A stretch of DNA of 64,000 nt. It comes from Allacma fusca (taxonomy: Eukaryota; Arthropoda; Collembola; Symphypleona; Sminthuridae). Where the stretch lies: the NCBI GenBank assembly GCA_947179485.1, contig OX359249.1, positions 48,929,402-48,993,401 of the forward strand. Direction: 5' to 3'. A program made the position numbers and the translations under genes. A model generated the notes under the pieces. It had not been told where the DNA came from, searched no databases, and saw nothing but the letters and a program-made list of their open reading frames with translations. Of this stretch, positions 26,947 through 39,070 are shown piece after piece (the stretch's first letter is position 1; the number at the start of each line of letters is the position of its first letter).

Positions 26947-28356
26947 TTTTGTATGTTCATTGTAAAGCTAACGGAGTACAGGGGAAAACAGTAGAAAGGC
27001 AGAATGTGAAGTCATTACTATCGGTGCAAAACATAGATTAGCCAGTCAAAAAGTGATTATTGTATTTGTATGGGCGTTCTGTTGTCGCTCTTTGTGCACA
27101 TATTGTTCTGTTTCCTGTGAACGTTAAATTGTGAAATGCAATTGTGGCAGCATTGGGGAATTATAGACATGTAGTTAATTTTTATCCACAACGAGGAATT
27201 TATTTTTCAGATCAACTGATGATGCAGTTTCCAAACAGGCGCTCCTTGGTGACGTTGACGAAGAGCGTGATATTTAACTGTTTTCAGAGACCGTGAGGGG
27301 TGACGTTGTCTAAGTTTTGTGTCGAAATTCGTATACTTGTTTTCTTTCCTCCTGTCGTCATGGATTGATCCTGAATGCACTTAAATGTGCTAACAACTGG
27401 CCTAGTTCCTGACTTCGTATTTTCACTTTTGCGAAGTTCTAATAATATAGCATACTGTTTAAACACGCCTTATAGTGCGGATGTAAATCCGACTGACTTG
27501 CTGCTAAGTTAAGATTGTGTAGTCAATATATGACAATTTAAGGGCTCTTGACTTGCTATTTTGTAAACGATCCTATATTGTACAACATTTATCCCACATG
27601 CAAAAACCAATTAAATTTATGCGTAGTCTGTTTTTAAATCGCGAGAGCTTAAATATTTTTACTAAGAGGACGGAAATTGAATGACATAAAATCGATGGGA
27701 AAATTATCCTCCTTACGGCAGAGATGGAAATACAATGTTAGTGACTTCATACAGTTTGTATTATGTTTGATTGCGTCGTTTAAAATAATTAACCATAAAA
27801 ACTGGATGTCTAAATGCACTATGTCAGTGTTCATGAAAGGTCTTTGTAGTTTGTCTATCGAATACATAAAAAATAAAAAATAATTTATTTTCCAAGCGTC
27901 CAAGGGTAATTCTTGTGTTCATAAATATAATATTAGTATTCTTCCTTGCTGCATGGTTATTTTAATAATTTCAATAGAGAATAATTATTACATTACGTTT
28001 GAGCATACAGAATAAATTATTCAGCAACCATGTTTCTCAACAGCTCCAAGCGATAAATCGCAAACCAATTCTCTACCATTGATTTTTCCCACTGTTTATT
28101 ATAATAATGTCTCAAATACAGGAAGTTTTCATGGTAAGTACATTCAACCAAACTTTTCAGAAAAGAAAGTTTTCAAAAAAGTGACTAATATATTGTAGTG
28201 TTTACTAAGAAGGGTTTGTATACAAAGTAAAGGAGGAATAAAGGACTTTCCGTGATTAAGGTTTACTGTAAACGAGTCTTTTAACGACTCCAAATATACG
28301 AATAATCGCAAATAATGAGAGGAATCTGAGGACCGTGTATTCACATATTACATTGC
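26947..28356. other. Intergenic region between convergent SLC35C1 and CFAP57
   Basis: AT-rich sequence without a supported gene. Open frames here lack splice context or similarity. Both flanking genes end into this stretch. Confidence 0.6.
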
Positions 28357-28362
28357 TTTATT
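28357..28362 (-). terminator. Poly(A) signal of CFAP57
   Basis: AATAAA on the minus strand, about 200 nt after the stop codon. Confidence 0.5.
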
Positions 28363-28559
28363 AATATGAAACGATAAACACAGCACTTTGAGAATGAAGA
28401 GAGTATTTTAAAAACACTGACACGACTTCACGTTATATCTGTATATGAGATTCTGATAGAATAATAATACCAACTGAAATCAATATGTAGCTTATGTTTT
28501 TTACATCAGTAAAACTTGGTACGTAAATTAATGAGAAACTACACATTTGTGCCACTTGT

Positions 28560-31500
28560 TTAATTGCCACTGCCAGTAAGAATAGACCTCAAATAATCCC
28601 CAGTGGTTCCTGGGACTGCCTGATCCGCTTGAAGTTCTCCGACGTATTCATTAATCCGAAGTACTTTTGTAGCGATTGCATCTATTTCAGCTTGTTGAGC
28701 TTCGATGATGTCTTCTTTTTCCTGAAAAGGAAGTTTTGAGCAGTTAGAATGGGAATGTTAATTTTTATAAAATGATTATCAACCCTTAAGTGATTAATCT
28801 CACTTCAATCTGTTCATTATGATCCAAATCAACTTCCTCGCGATTTGCTACTGCCTCCTGCAGTTTCAAACGCAGCTCAGCAGCTTCGGCTGGCTTGGAT
28901 ATGTTAGTAACACCCAGAATGTTTTCATATGACGCTAGTTTATCCCGAGTTATTTTTAATTCCCGTCTCAAGCCGTTGATTTCATAGACGAGTAGCATGT
29001 TTTCCTAAAAATAAATTTAAGAAACACATAAGAACACGCGAAATAGATGTCACTTTACTGTACAATGTACTAGTAGGCGCCAGGGTGCGCTGTTGCACTA
29101 AATTATCAAAGTTTATGCGAAATATTTCGAGCTGGGGCATGATGAAACTTACATGCATTATTTTCATTTGTTCGACGCGACTGAAACGAACATCTTTCGC
29201 CATTTTCCTTTTAATAGAATGTAGACTGACTTCTAAGTGGTTCTTCTGTCGGACTAGTTCACAAATAGCTTCTTGTTCCTGAGTACTGGCTTTAGCAACT
29301 TCCAAAGTGTGTCCGTACTTGATATACGTAGCCTAATTTTGAAGAATGAATATAATTAAACACTTTAAACAGTTTACTATAAAGTAGCTGAACTAACCCA
29401 TACGGAATATTACATAAAAATATTATTTTAGTAACTGGTATTAATGCATGTTATGTGCATGCTACCTTTATGCACTGCTTTAAAGCTTTATGATCTTCCA
29501 AGAGTGACATTGCCCGAGACATTTGACTTCGAATTCGGTGAACAAGAACACTGAGTCTCCATCTCTGCCTCCTTTCTTTCTGATACTCATCATCTGTCAT
29601 TTTGAGTTTGTTCGTCAGTTCGTTGACTTGTAATTGAAGCCCATTCCTCACAGCATTTGTGGCCTCTAATTCATTCTCCATGTCTTGATTCTGTTGCTTC
29701 AAATACATTATCTCCCTTTCTTTAGGCTCAATCATTTTCTTTAGTTCCTTGATTTTGTAGTCAAGTACGAACTTGAATTTCTCTAATTCATTGTTGGCCT
29801 TTTTCATATCAAAAATGACTTTTTCTTTATCTTGAACATTAGCATCTCGGTCTACTAGGTCTTTCCGCAAGGACGAGATCTCCTTTTCCGTCATTTGAAT
29901 AACAACTTTCATCTTCGACCCTTCTGTCATGAGACGCTGGACTTCGTTCTTGTGGTCTTCGATTTCTTTTTGCATTGTTGAGAATTTTTTTCTCATAATG
30001 CCTGCTTCCCCCTTCAATTTCCCGTTTACATCTTTCTCGTGTTTTAACCTCCTTTCGTATGAGGTAGTTAGTTCCAGGAGTTCTCTGTCCGCATCATCCT
30101 CGATTTGCTTTTGCATTTCTTCATTTTCTGCTCGGGAGGACTTGGCCTCCTGGTATGCGCATTCTAAAGCACTATTTTTGTCCTTCAGCTTCCCCTCGTA
30201 GTACTCAACCAGTTCATCAATGGCTGATGTGCGGTCTGACTCAATCTCGGAGACACGTCTGGACAAATAATCGTAAAAGTCCTGTCAAAACAATTGGTTC
30301 CCGTCTACTGTTTAACTTAATTGAATTACAATACCTTTCATATTCCTTAATTGTGTCCTCCAAAAGAATTTGCAAGCGATTGTATTTTTCAAATTCAGAA
30401 ATTAATTTAGAATTGAAATGAGCTTCCAGATTTTCCAACGTCGACTCTTGCTTCTTTCCGACTTCTTTTAGAAAATTGTGATGATGCAGATCGCCCCGTT
30501 CCTTTATGCTTGCCAGTTCGTCAATCCTTTCGTTCAGGCTGGTAACCTCATCTTGAAACTTTGCATTGATTTCCGTCAGCTCTTCTTGGTAAGTCATATC
30601 CTTCCTTTTCAACTGGTAATCCATTTCCAGCCTGAGTTCGCCAAGCTTTTGACGCAAGTCGTTCATGGCAACTTCACGTTCTTCTAAGTCAGACCTGGCA
30701 TCCAAAATCACATTTATATATTTCATAATGTGGCACACAGACATGTATGTATGTGCACGTAAAAAATACAATGTGATTGAAAGCAAGTAAATACACCATT
30801 AATGGTGACTACACAGGAGCTTACTAACTTGGTAATGAGAACCTCCGTTGAGTAGGTAAAATCTTTGTCAGCCTTCATGACACGGCCTTCAGCATCCGTT
30901 AGCTTCCAGAAAACAATAGTACCATCGTCCGAAATACTTATGCAATAAACCTCATCGAAGGTAATGCTCACCTGAAATTGTAGGTCGGAAAATAATTGTA
31001 TTGTATTTCTCTACAATGTTTCCAAACAAAGTCCTCCGTTTTTGCTTGAGATCTGAACTAACCGCATTAACACGACCATCATGCATGTGGTAATCGAACC
31101 ATTCCCCTGCGTAGGTCAAAGGTTGTTTGAAGGAGCGTACGATACCACCCTCACCACAGGACACAAGAACCTTCCCAGTTCTACTTAAAGTCAGACCAAC
31201 CGGAACCATCCCCATGTCCAGCTCTTTCAGGACCTTTTAACGCATTTCACAAACATCACATTGTGTGGATGACTGGTTGCATTGCAAATGAAGATATTGT
31301 TTGAAGATTGAAACAAATTCTTAATAAATTACCATTCCTTCAGAGATTTGTATTTCCTTAATTTGCCTATTACCATTAATAGCATAATGTGTTTTTCCAT
31401 CGGGAGCAACAACTACAGAAATTAAATTAGAACCACGATCAACCACATCCGCTGTTCTCTTTGCTGATTGGATCTCCCATTCATAAATGGCTCCATCTGC

Positions 31501-33768
31501 TCCAGCAGAGTAGAGGTAAGCATCATTTTGAGACCAACATAGTTTACGAATCTGTAATATATTTAAAATACAGTTTTCTGCTGGAGGATTTGCGATCTTC
31601 CAAAATTCCTAACCACATGGAAATATTTTCCGCACAGGTTGTGGTTACCTTATTCCCATGACCTTTCATGTTGCAGATATTTTCGAAAGTTGTAGTAGAG
31701 TACACTTGAATAATATTTCCATTCCCGCATGCGAACAACTGTCCCCCATTACTGTACACACATTCTTTACAGGACCGAACGGCAAAATCTTTTAACTCTC
31801 TAATATCGTCCATTAGTATGGTAAAAATTCGAATTTTATCCACACAACCAGCAAGAACAAAAAGCCCTGTAAGCATAACGGTAAGAAGTTTTCAATGAAT
31901 GTGCTTCCCACAGAGTCTGCACAACAAGGGATTAGCACATATTTATATTATCATCTCATACCTGAGGGATGGAATGAAATACAGTAAATTTCCTCAGCAA
32001 ATTCCTTAGCAATTTCCTGAGTCATCGTGGAATAATTCCAAACTCGAATGAATCTGTCAGACCCAGCTGTAACCAAAAGAGACTTTCGCACTGCCACATC
32101 TAAGGCCACCACAGGTCCGAAGTGGAACGAGCAATTCGCATATTCAAAAACGAGCTCATCCGCATCCTTATTAATTTATAAATCAATTAAGTAATTTATG
32201 AATCGAGTTCATGTAGCCAGCAATGAAGTAAAATCTGTACAATAATTAATAATAAAATTAGATACAACGTAGCCATTTTCAAATCTAGCCTTACCTTCAG
32301 CTCAGCACTTGCAAGGGAAAAAGTGAAGATCTGGCAGTTAAATGTGCAAGCAATAAGTATTTCCTCTGCTGGATTTATAGACAAGTTGGTAATAATTCGG
32401 TCTTCAGATTCAGACGTATCGGAAGGTATTTTTATGATGTACAATTGCTTGTAATGATCTTCCACAGATTCGAACACAAGTTGTTCCTCATATATGATAC
32501 AATTCCCGACGCCATACGCTGCTGCAAACCCTTTGGAAAATGCGACAACCGCCGTAACTTCAAAGCCCCGGTAGTTAGAGGACTGACGATGTCCATGACT
32601 TGCACCTGCTTTGTATCGCTGGGCTATTTCTTGGGCATCTGTATCTGGAGACTTAGTTGCACTTACGCTAAATCTCTTGGATTTGCTACCAGGGAAGAGA
32701 AAGTATCGTTTAGTTTGTGGTCGCAGGTCGCAGGTAGAAAAAGTATACAGAAAAGCTACTTAAGAAACTTTTTGTCCTTACTCTGCCAAGACCCCTGTAA
32801 TTTCATTTTTAACATTTCTAATGGGAATGTCATGTCGGTACTCGCCACGTTCGAATGCCATGATCCGGCCATCGGCAGTGCCTGCTATGAGACGATCCCC
32901 TTTACACATCCACGCGTGACATAAGAAATGATAGGCGTCTCCCTTTTGAAATCCGAATGGTTTTAAGTGACCCTCATTATAGCGGAAAAAGCGGAAAGAA
33001 GCTTTCCCAACGGCGCACAACACATTGTTTTCGGCTTGGCTTGTGGAAATCTATAAAAGTGAATTAAAATTCCAACCTCAAAATGGATTTCTTTGAAATT
33101 GTTTTTATCCCAAAAATATTCTTTTTGTCCAATAGATTTCGTTTGAATAATAAGTGATAAAAAGATCCAACAACTAAATGATGGCATACAAGTGAAACTA
33201 GGAAGAAAGGGAACTGGAATTACTTCGTAAACTGGGCCGGACCCTCCAGTGGTTTTGGCAGTGCAAACCATACGACTCTTATCCCATTTCCATAATACCA
33301 AACTGTAGTCAGGTCCAGCTGTCAATGATGCTAAATGAACCACATCTTGAGTAAAAGCCAGAGATATATATTCATTACTGGTGCCCTCCAAATTCACCAA
33401 CGTCTTTCTCCGTTTGTTCTGCTTTACATCGAAGATAGTAATAGATGGCAAGTCTCCTCTCTGAGCAACAGCTGCATACAATCTGAACATTACTTACATT
33501 AAAGAACTGTGTCCGAGTTTTTGATATTGAAAGAGACAAGGTGTGGAAAGGCTAACTTGTTAGATGAAACTGCGACAGCAGTCACTCCTTGACCCTTCTC
33601 AACTCCATGAAGAAATTGTTGTGTTTTAAAGTCCAGATTGAGCATCACAACTGTATTTCCTGCAGGGTACATGATCACGTTGTTTTCCACGAACCATGTT
33701 TTCTGACCCTTGGTTTCCCCGTTCAAACCGTAGATATATTTGGGATGAAGATTTGCGTAAGTTGCCAT
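28560..33768 (-). CDS. CFAP57: CFAP57 (WDR65), WD40 plus coiled-coil axonemal protein
   Basis: CFAP57 is a motile-cilium protein that helps place a subset of inner dynein arms on the axoneme. Fourteen coding exons in transcript order: 33557-33768, 33224-33482, 32782-33050, 32295-32685, 31962-32166, 31649-31866, 31333-31551, 31063-31233, 30829-30971, 30335-30694, 29466-30258, 29153-29332, 28804-29004, 28560-28721. All introns are GT-AG and in phase; 1260 aa (human 1250). Residues 1 to about 690 form WD40 repeats, with family blocks such as IIMYPAGN-like VIMYPAGN near residue 32 and MDDIRELKDF in exon 6. Residues about 696-1207 are continuous coiled coil, including GIMRKKFSTMQKEIE and KFKFVLDYKIKELKK. 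In exon 11 the acceptor at 30259 was chosen because it alone keeps phase and aligns without a gap; the nearer acceptor at 30286 breaks the frame. The start has a good context (AAAATGG). Confidence 0.96.
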
Positions 33769-33861
33769 TTTGTTATTATTGAATCAGGCGACTGCGGATC
33801 GGATATTGCATAAAACTTGTTGTGAACTTAAAACAATCTCAGTATTTACAGATTACAGGAA
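33769..33861. promoter_or_regulatory. Short divergent promoter between CFAP57 and a small gene candidate
   Basis: Only 93 bp separate the CFAP57 start codon on the minus strand from an ATG that opens a two-exon frame on the plus strand. I find no complete RFX X-box here; a half-site-like GTTGCC overlaps the CFAP57 start codon. The TSSs could lie inside this interval or inside either 5' exon. Confidence 0.4.
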
Positions 33862-34494
33862 ATGACAAATGACACGAGCAAGAGGAAGATTCTGTATATT
33901 GGTGACTTTAGTCATCTTTCCGATAAATATCACGAAAACTGCAAGGTAGATCTGTTACTGATTTCAAATATTTTATCCCTACACTTTTGTGCATACTTTG
34001 TTAACATTTTCTGCTGTTTCAATTCACGTATTCGCTAGACATGACGATCAAGTGTATATGTATCTCCAAGTGCCCCGACGGAGACTGTTAACACGGAATG
34101 AATTATTTCAGCAGTTTGCATTGTGAACAGACCGAGCTGCAAAACTGAACAACTCGCTAAGAAAATTATTTAAAATATTTATACGAATTTTAGTTTCTTT
34201 TTTTAATACTATCTGAGTTTGGGAATTTTTACTTTCCCATGATTTTTACGCTTGTAACAACGCGTTTCCATGCAGAGACTTGGGAGACGCGCAGCACGTG
34301 CTTCATTCCTCTCTACTCTGTTGCTTGATCAATTTGATCAATACAAGAAACATGCATTGTATTCGTTAAGTTCGCAAGGTTTGCACTCACATAAAATCAA
34401 TCTATTTATTACGGTCAGCTCATGCGAGAAAAAAATCGAATGGGGATTCAAACAAAGTTTAAATGACAAATTCTACAGAGACATTTTCAATTGA
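33862..34494 (+). CDS. Candidate small protein (100 aa), divergent from CFAP57, possibly ciliary
   Basis: Two exons, 33862-33945 and 34276-34494, join in phase across a GT-AG intron of 330 nt to give 100 aa and a TGA stop. Exon 1 encodes MTNDTSKRKILYIGDF and on to ENCK; exon 2 opens with RLGRRAARA. I do not recognise an ortholog. The middle segment (LLLDQFDQYKKHALYSLSSQ, followed by GLHSHK) has the spacing Leu-Leu-x-x-acidic or Gln...Tyr...Leu...Gly-Leu. That spacing recurs in short microtubule inner proteins of axonemes such as CFAP141, which is also about 100 aa. This is a pattern resemblance, not homology. Sharing a promoter with CFAP57 supports a ciliary role only indirectly. An ATG at 34273 could alternatively start exon 2 alone, giving 74 aa. 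It could also be a chance frame. Confidence 0.4.
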
Positions 34495-34649
34495 GATCAA
34501 AATCACTTATTTTCATTTACATGCAGATTCATATTAATATAAATAAATACGATGTAATAATTTAATATTATATATGCAATATCAGTACTGACAAATTTGA
34601 AAATGTAACAGTCAGTCTTGAAATTAAATATAAACTATTTGCCTTTTTA

Positions 34650-35416
34650 TGAGCGAAGCGGTATTATAACATCGTTGAATTCTGGAACCTCGGAATCTTG
34701 TACGGGATAAAACTTTTGAACGGATAAAGTTAAAAATGTGAAACAAGTACAGGTAGTGTTCATTTCGGTCCTACATATGCAACTTAAACTTAGATTATCA
34801 AAGTTTTCAATTATTTTTCAAAATTTTCACATTTTTGCATTTTTTCCAAAATCTCTGAATTTGACAAATACTATTGAATTATGTCGTACATATGAAATTT
34901 GTGTTTGCATTCATAATTTTTACAATTTTGAAACATAGGAAAGTATACAAGCATAAAAATCATCTCATGGACACTATAGCATTAGCCTTATACTCTTTTA
35001 TAAAATCGTTGGATTCTGATCTTGTACGGGATCAAACTTTTGAACGGATCAAGTTTAAAGTGTGAAACAAGTACAGACAATGTTCATTTGGATATGTCCT
35101 AGATGTGCAACTTAAACTTAGATTTTCAAATTTTCAAAATTTCAAATTTTTCTAAAAATTTACCACTTCTAATTTTCCAATTTTCTAAATTTTGAAAAAA
35201 ATCATACAACCTGGGATTGGATTTTAAACTTTACTTCAACATTTCAGCATGCAAGTATTCAAACCAGTTCAAATTTTTCTGTTTCTGAGAACTTCTGAAT
35301 AGTTTCAGAAAGAAATTCGCCTATAAAAAACAATTTGCGTTACAACAACAAGCTGAAAAATTAATTTACATTAGTGTAATCATGTCAAACGCATATGACG
35401 CCTATCGTTTCGCTCA
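34650..35416. mobile_element. Possible non-autonomous DNA transposon with short inverted ends
   Basis: The left end TGAGCGAAGCGG and the inverted right end TGAGCGAAACGA agree at 10 of 12 bases. Both ends are flanked by TTA (34647-34649 and 35417-35419), a 3-bp target duplication of the kind made by PIF/Harbinger transposases. There is no transposase frame inside. The ends are short, so chance is a real possibility. Confidence 0.3.
34660..35135. repeat. Imperfect direct duplication, units about 140 bp, 324 bp apart
   Basis: Unit A (about 34672-34815) and unit B (about 34996-35135) share a core beginning CTTGTACGGGAT at 34697 and 35021. The similarity continues through AACTTTTGAACGGAT, GTGAAACAAGTACAG and CAACTTAAACTTAGATT. 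The units differ by substitutions and small indels. Both lie inside the candidate element above. Confidence 0.8.
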
Positions 35417-36359
35417 TTAAGCTGTTGACTCTGTAGAAAAAAATACCCTGAAAAAAAAATCTTCATATAATTAAAGACCTGTACAATAGTATTTTCCTGT
35501 GTATGTAATTATGTAGATATAAGAAATTTTGGTTCAGTCCGCCCTTAAATTATATTGAAACTTGGTTCACTTGCACCGTTGCACCTTTTTGCAGGTGACG
35601 ATTGCTACCGTGCCATGATTTGAGTGTTCGTATGAGTCAAACCTTCAAAACGATTCATCAGCCTTGACGCAGAAGATTCTTCAAGCGGATGATGTGTGAG
35701 GGATTAAATCTGCGATTTATTGTTTTGTCAATAGTAAGCTCGGGTTCATATCTATTTTATACCCTCATAAATCTTCACTCATGATCAGTCTTAAATATTA
35801 AACGGGAATGACAAGGCCATTTTTTTCGAAATGTTTTTATTTTATATTTTGTCAACGAAGACCAAAAGCATTTTGCATAGCTCTTCTCATGGTAAATAAA
35901 TAAGTATACTTACATATTTATTTAAGTCTGAATGTCTGAAATCTGAAACAAATAATATTGACAAAACTGGGATGTTGATGTGAACATCAACATGTCATGA
36001 GCAACGTCAATTGGAAAGTTTAGCGCTACCTCCTGGAAATAAGTAAAAAGTAGAGTAGACCGTAGCTCTCTCACCTTGAGCGGGATTAATTCAATTTTGA
36101 ATTTTTCTACAACTAAAAATAGTAAGTTCGCTTTTTCCAGTGTTTATTACGAACACGAACCATTTACTCGGAGTTCAGGTTCGGATAAAGTTTAGTTGCT
36201 GCATTTTATTTTTTAAGTGAAGACAAAATCCAGGTAAGGGCTTAGTATATTGTCGTTTGTCGCTCGTAATAAATCTGTCAATTACATAAAATACCTCGTT
36301 TAATTTCTTTTTAAAAAGTATTTAAAAAATTGGTTTACTCCTTTAATATTTGTAGTCGA

Positions 36360-37670
36360 ATGCTGACGCTCACGGCTTTCTCGAAGTGCTTGCCAGAAAG
36401 TAATACTCACAACATAAATATTATTTAATTATGATGGATATTTTTATTGTTCAGTTGCGATAATGATTTTATTTCTGGATTAAAAAAAAATTTCAGACTG
36501 CATCCGGGCAGTAGGCAAGACCAAGTCTCTACTATGTGTCTTGACACCAGACTTAGTTCCCAGTGCAGGTTTGAAAGAGCTTGCACCGCCTCCGAAGTAT
36601 GACTGTAAGTTACACGACAGTTACTGCAATATTTATCGGTAGTTTTGAAAATGAATGACGAAATGAATAAGTTCAAGTTGTAATGATTGTTTCTTTTACT
36701 TTGTTGAGGGGTTGAGTATCCGGAACGTCGGAAATTGCGGTTTGTGGAGAAAGTGCCTCAGTATACAGTGGGCATGAGAATTCCAAAATACCAGAAAAGT
36801 TTGCATTATATGAGAGGGCCGGAGCTGGTTCATAACCAATTGATTCATAAGCAGTTTGGGATTGTGGTATGTAATTTTCTCTTGTTTTTAATTGTTCTGT
36901 GTTGAAATTTGAATTGAGCTGTAGGAAATTATCTAATTCAATTTGTAGGCGTTATAACGATATTTGTTCAATTGAAGATGGAATTTAGGGATTTCGTGTT
37001 TCTAATTTATTTATGTGAAATCAATTAAATCGGAATATGCTGTGGTGTGAGTGACAATTTTGTACGTATGCAAAGGCTCTGGCTCCTGGAAGACTTCGGT
37101 TTGGTCATTTCGAAATGTTGAGGCTAACGATCGGAAGACAGATAAATCAGAAAACCATGTTTTCAATTTGGCGTATTGATCCTCCTTGGCAGGCAGTTAC
37201 TAAGAAAGTACAGTAATTTTTCCTGACGCTAAGAAAATTTAATTAATTCTTTATGACTTAGGATTGAAAAATTATGATTTCTTCGTGGCTAACTCAAATT
37301 GTTTGATTGTGGCTGAATTTCTCTGATGATAATCGTATTCTAGGGCCAGGGTCAACGCATGGGAGGTGGAAAGGGTGCCATTGATCACTACGTAACTCCG
37401 GTTAAGCATGGTCGAATCATTCTTGAATTCGGTGGCCAAGTGGAATTTGTAGAAGTTTATCCTTTCCTGAAACGAGTTGCTGATCAGTTGCCTTTCAAAG
37501 CAAAACCAGTGTCTCACGAACAGCTAATTGCGGAAGCAGAAAAGAAGCAATTGAATGAGCAGCGAAATATCAACCCCTACACATTTAAGTATATTGTGAA
37601 GAACAATTTAGGACAGTCGCACTTATGGATTTCCCCCTATGATCGGAAGTGGTTCGGCGAGCATATATAG
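36360..37670 (+). CDS. MRPL16: Mitochondrial large-subunit ribosomal protein uL16m
   Basis: Five coding exons: 36360-36399, 36497-36604, 36709-36866, 37076-37207, 37344-37670; 254 aa (human 251). The protein sits near the peptidyl transferase centre and the A-site tRNA path of the mitoribosome. The uL16 signature GQRMGGGKGAIDHYV (residues 149-163) opens the last exon, preceded by GHFEMLRLTI and FSIWR in exon 4. The start ATG is preceded in the spliced transcript by an in-frame TAA. A 5' UTR exon probably ends at 36233 (CAG|GTAAGG), and the next exon resumes at 36356, four bases before the ATG. Exon 1 is therefore only 44 nt long. The basic N-terminus fits mitochondrial import. Confidence 0.95.
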
Positions 37671-37730
37671 AAACATAATAGTCTGTATTCATTAGTTCAT
37701 GTGATTTGTTGTTGTTCTATCCACTTTTCA

Positions 37731-37736
37731 AATAAA
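37731..37736 (+). terminator. Poly(A) signal of MRPL16
   Basis: AATAAA lies 60 nt after the stop codon. Confidence 0.7.
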
Positions 37737-39070
37737 GTGCAGAACTTTTTGTCATGAGTGAATATTTGTAGTACTGAAATGAGCCTCGTAAACATTCAGT
37801 TTCATTAAAACGGTTTTTTTGCTGAAACAAATTTTTTGGTAATGTCAACTCCTTTTAAAAAGGAATTTACATTAAAATCCTCATCCAAATATAAATTACC
37901 TTAAAGTGCCATATGGTAATTTTATTAGCATTGATCTTCAAATTGAAGGCACAAAAGGTGTAACATTAGTTCCCTTACGAAGCAATTCATGTACTATGTA
38001 CCTTTCAATGGTAGTACGGAAAAATTTACTTTGTGCGTTTTGTACTTTGATGAATGCACACAAGTTTCTGTACATTAAGATTACTACTAGAAAAGCCAAT
38101 TTTTTATTGCATTTCTTTTAAAACCCGAAACTTCCAGCATTTCACGAGTTGTCATTCGAAAAGGTATTAATTCTTCTACACGCATTTAAATTTTATATTT
38201 TTCTGACAGCTATATTTGTACGATTCTTGATGCTTGTGAAGTTAAGTGGTTTAGTTTTAGCTGTCGAACTACTGTTGAAATTAGATGCCTGTGGCGTTTA
38301 TGCTTATTTATAACCATCCATTGTGTTGATTAATGAAAGACTCAGAAGTGTCGACACTTGTCACAAATTCTCAAAGACAATCATAATTATTTGTATATTG
38401 CACTGAACTATTTTGTGTGTATTAGTAGTCTTCAAAATAAGTTTATTCATGGTTGTTAAATGTGACCATCTCATTTGAAAAATGTTAACGAACGCAATTT
38501 TAGGGTTTCTAAAAAGTATACAATTCTACTATTGACTATTGTACATTTTGCTGTATGAAAACGGGAAAATTCTGTTCGCTCAAATATGAGCATGAGGGAA
38601 CCAAAACAATCAGTTTATCTCGGTTCTGCCTGCCAATTTGGAAAAACGCTTTTGTATGTGCATAATAAAACTCAAATTTCTATTAATTACATGATTACTA
38701 GCGGCGGATACCCTCTATTTAATGTAGTATAAAAATTTTTAACGGACAGCAGAAGTTTACGTATGTCCGAACTTTTCTCATGGTAGAATCAAATGTTTAC
38801 TAAATATTTGGTACAGCCAATTCGCCCTAATTAAATATTCCATTTCATTATTCGTAACCTTACAAAAATCGTTTACTTAAAATCGATTAATTTTGCATCA
38901 ACTTTGAAAGTACAAAAATGCCAAAACAGGCTGTTGTTGTCCGGATGATCCCAATAAAAACATTAGCAGTATACAAATTTTTATGCAAAGTCGGGTTTTA
39001 TGTTCACATCATTTCAACACAAAATCACTAGTGTTTGGAGTGGAACAATGTGTAGGTGTATGCATATATG

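Larger units (their letters stand above)
34495..36230. other. AT-rich intergenic region with a repeat element candidate
   Basis: No supported coding sequence. It contains an imperfect direct duplication and a possible TTA-flanked element (34650-35416), listed separately, followed by the region upstream of MRPL16. Confidence 0.55.

Noticed and set aside
33762-33775. An RFX X-box at the CFAP57 start, suggested by GTTGCCAT.
   Set aside because: Only one half-site is present, and it coincides with the start codon and second codon. The other half (TTTGTT) does not fit the consensus.
34738-35065. Two plus-strand frames of 60-66 codons.
   Set aside because: They fall in the AT-rich direct duplication and are rich in Phe, Ile and Lys, as expected from composition.
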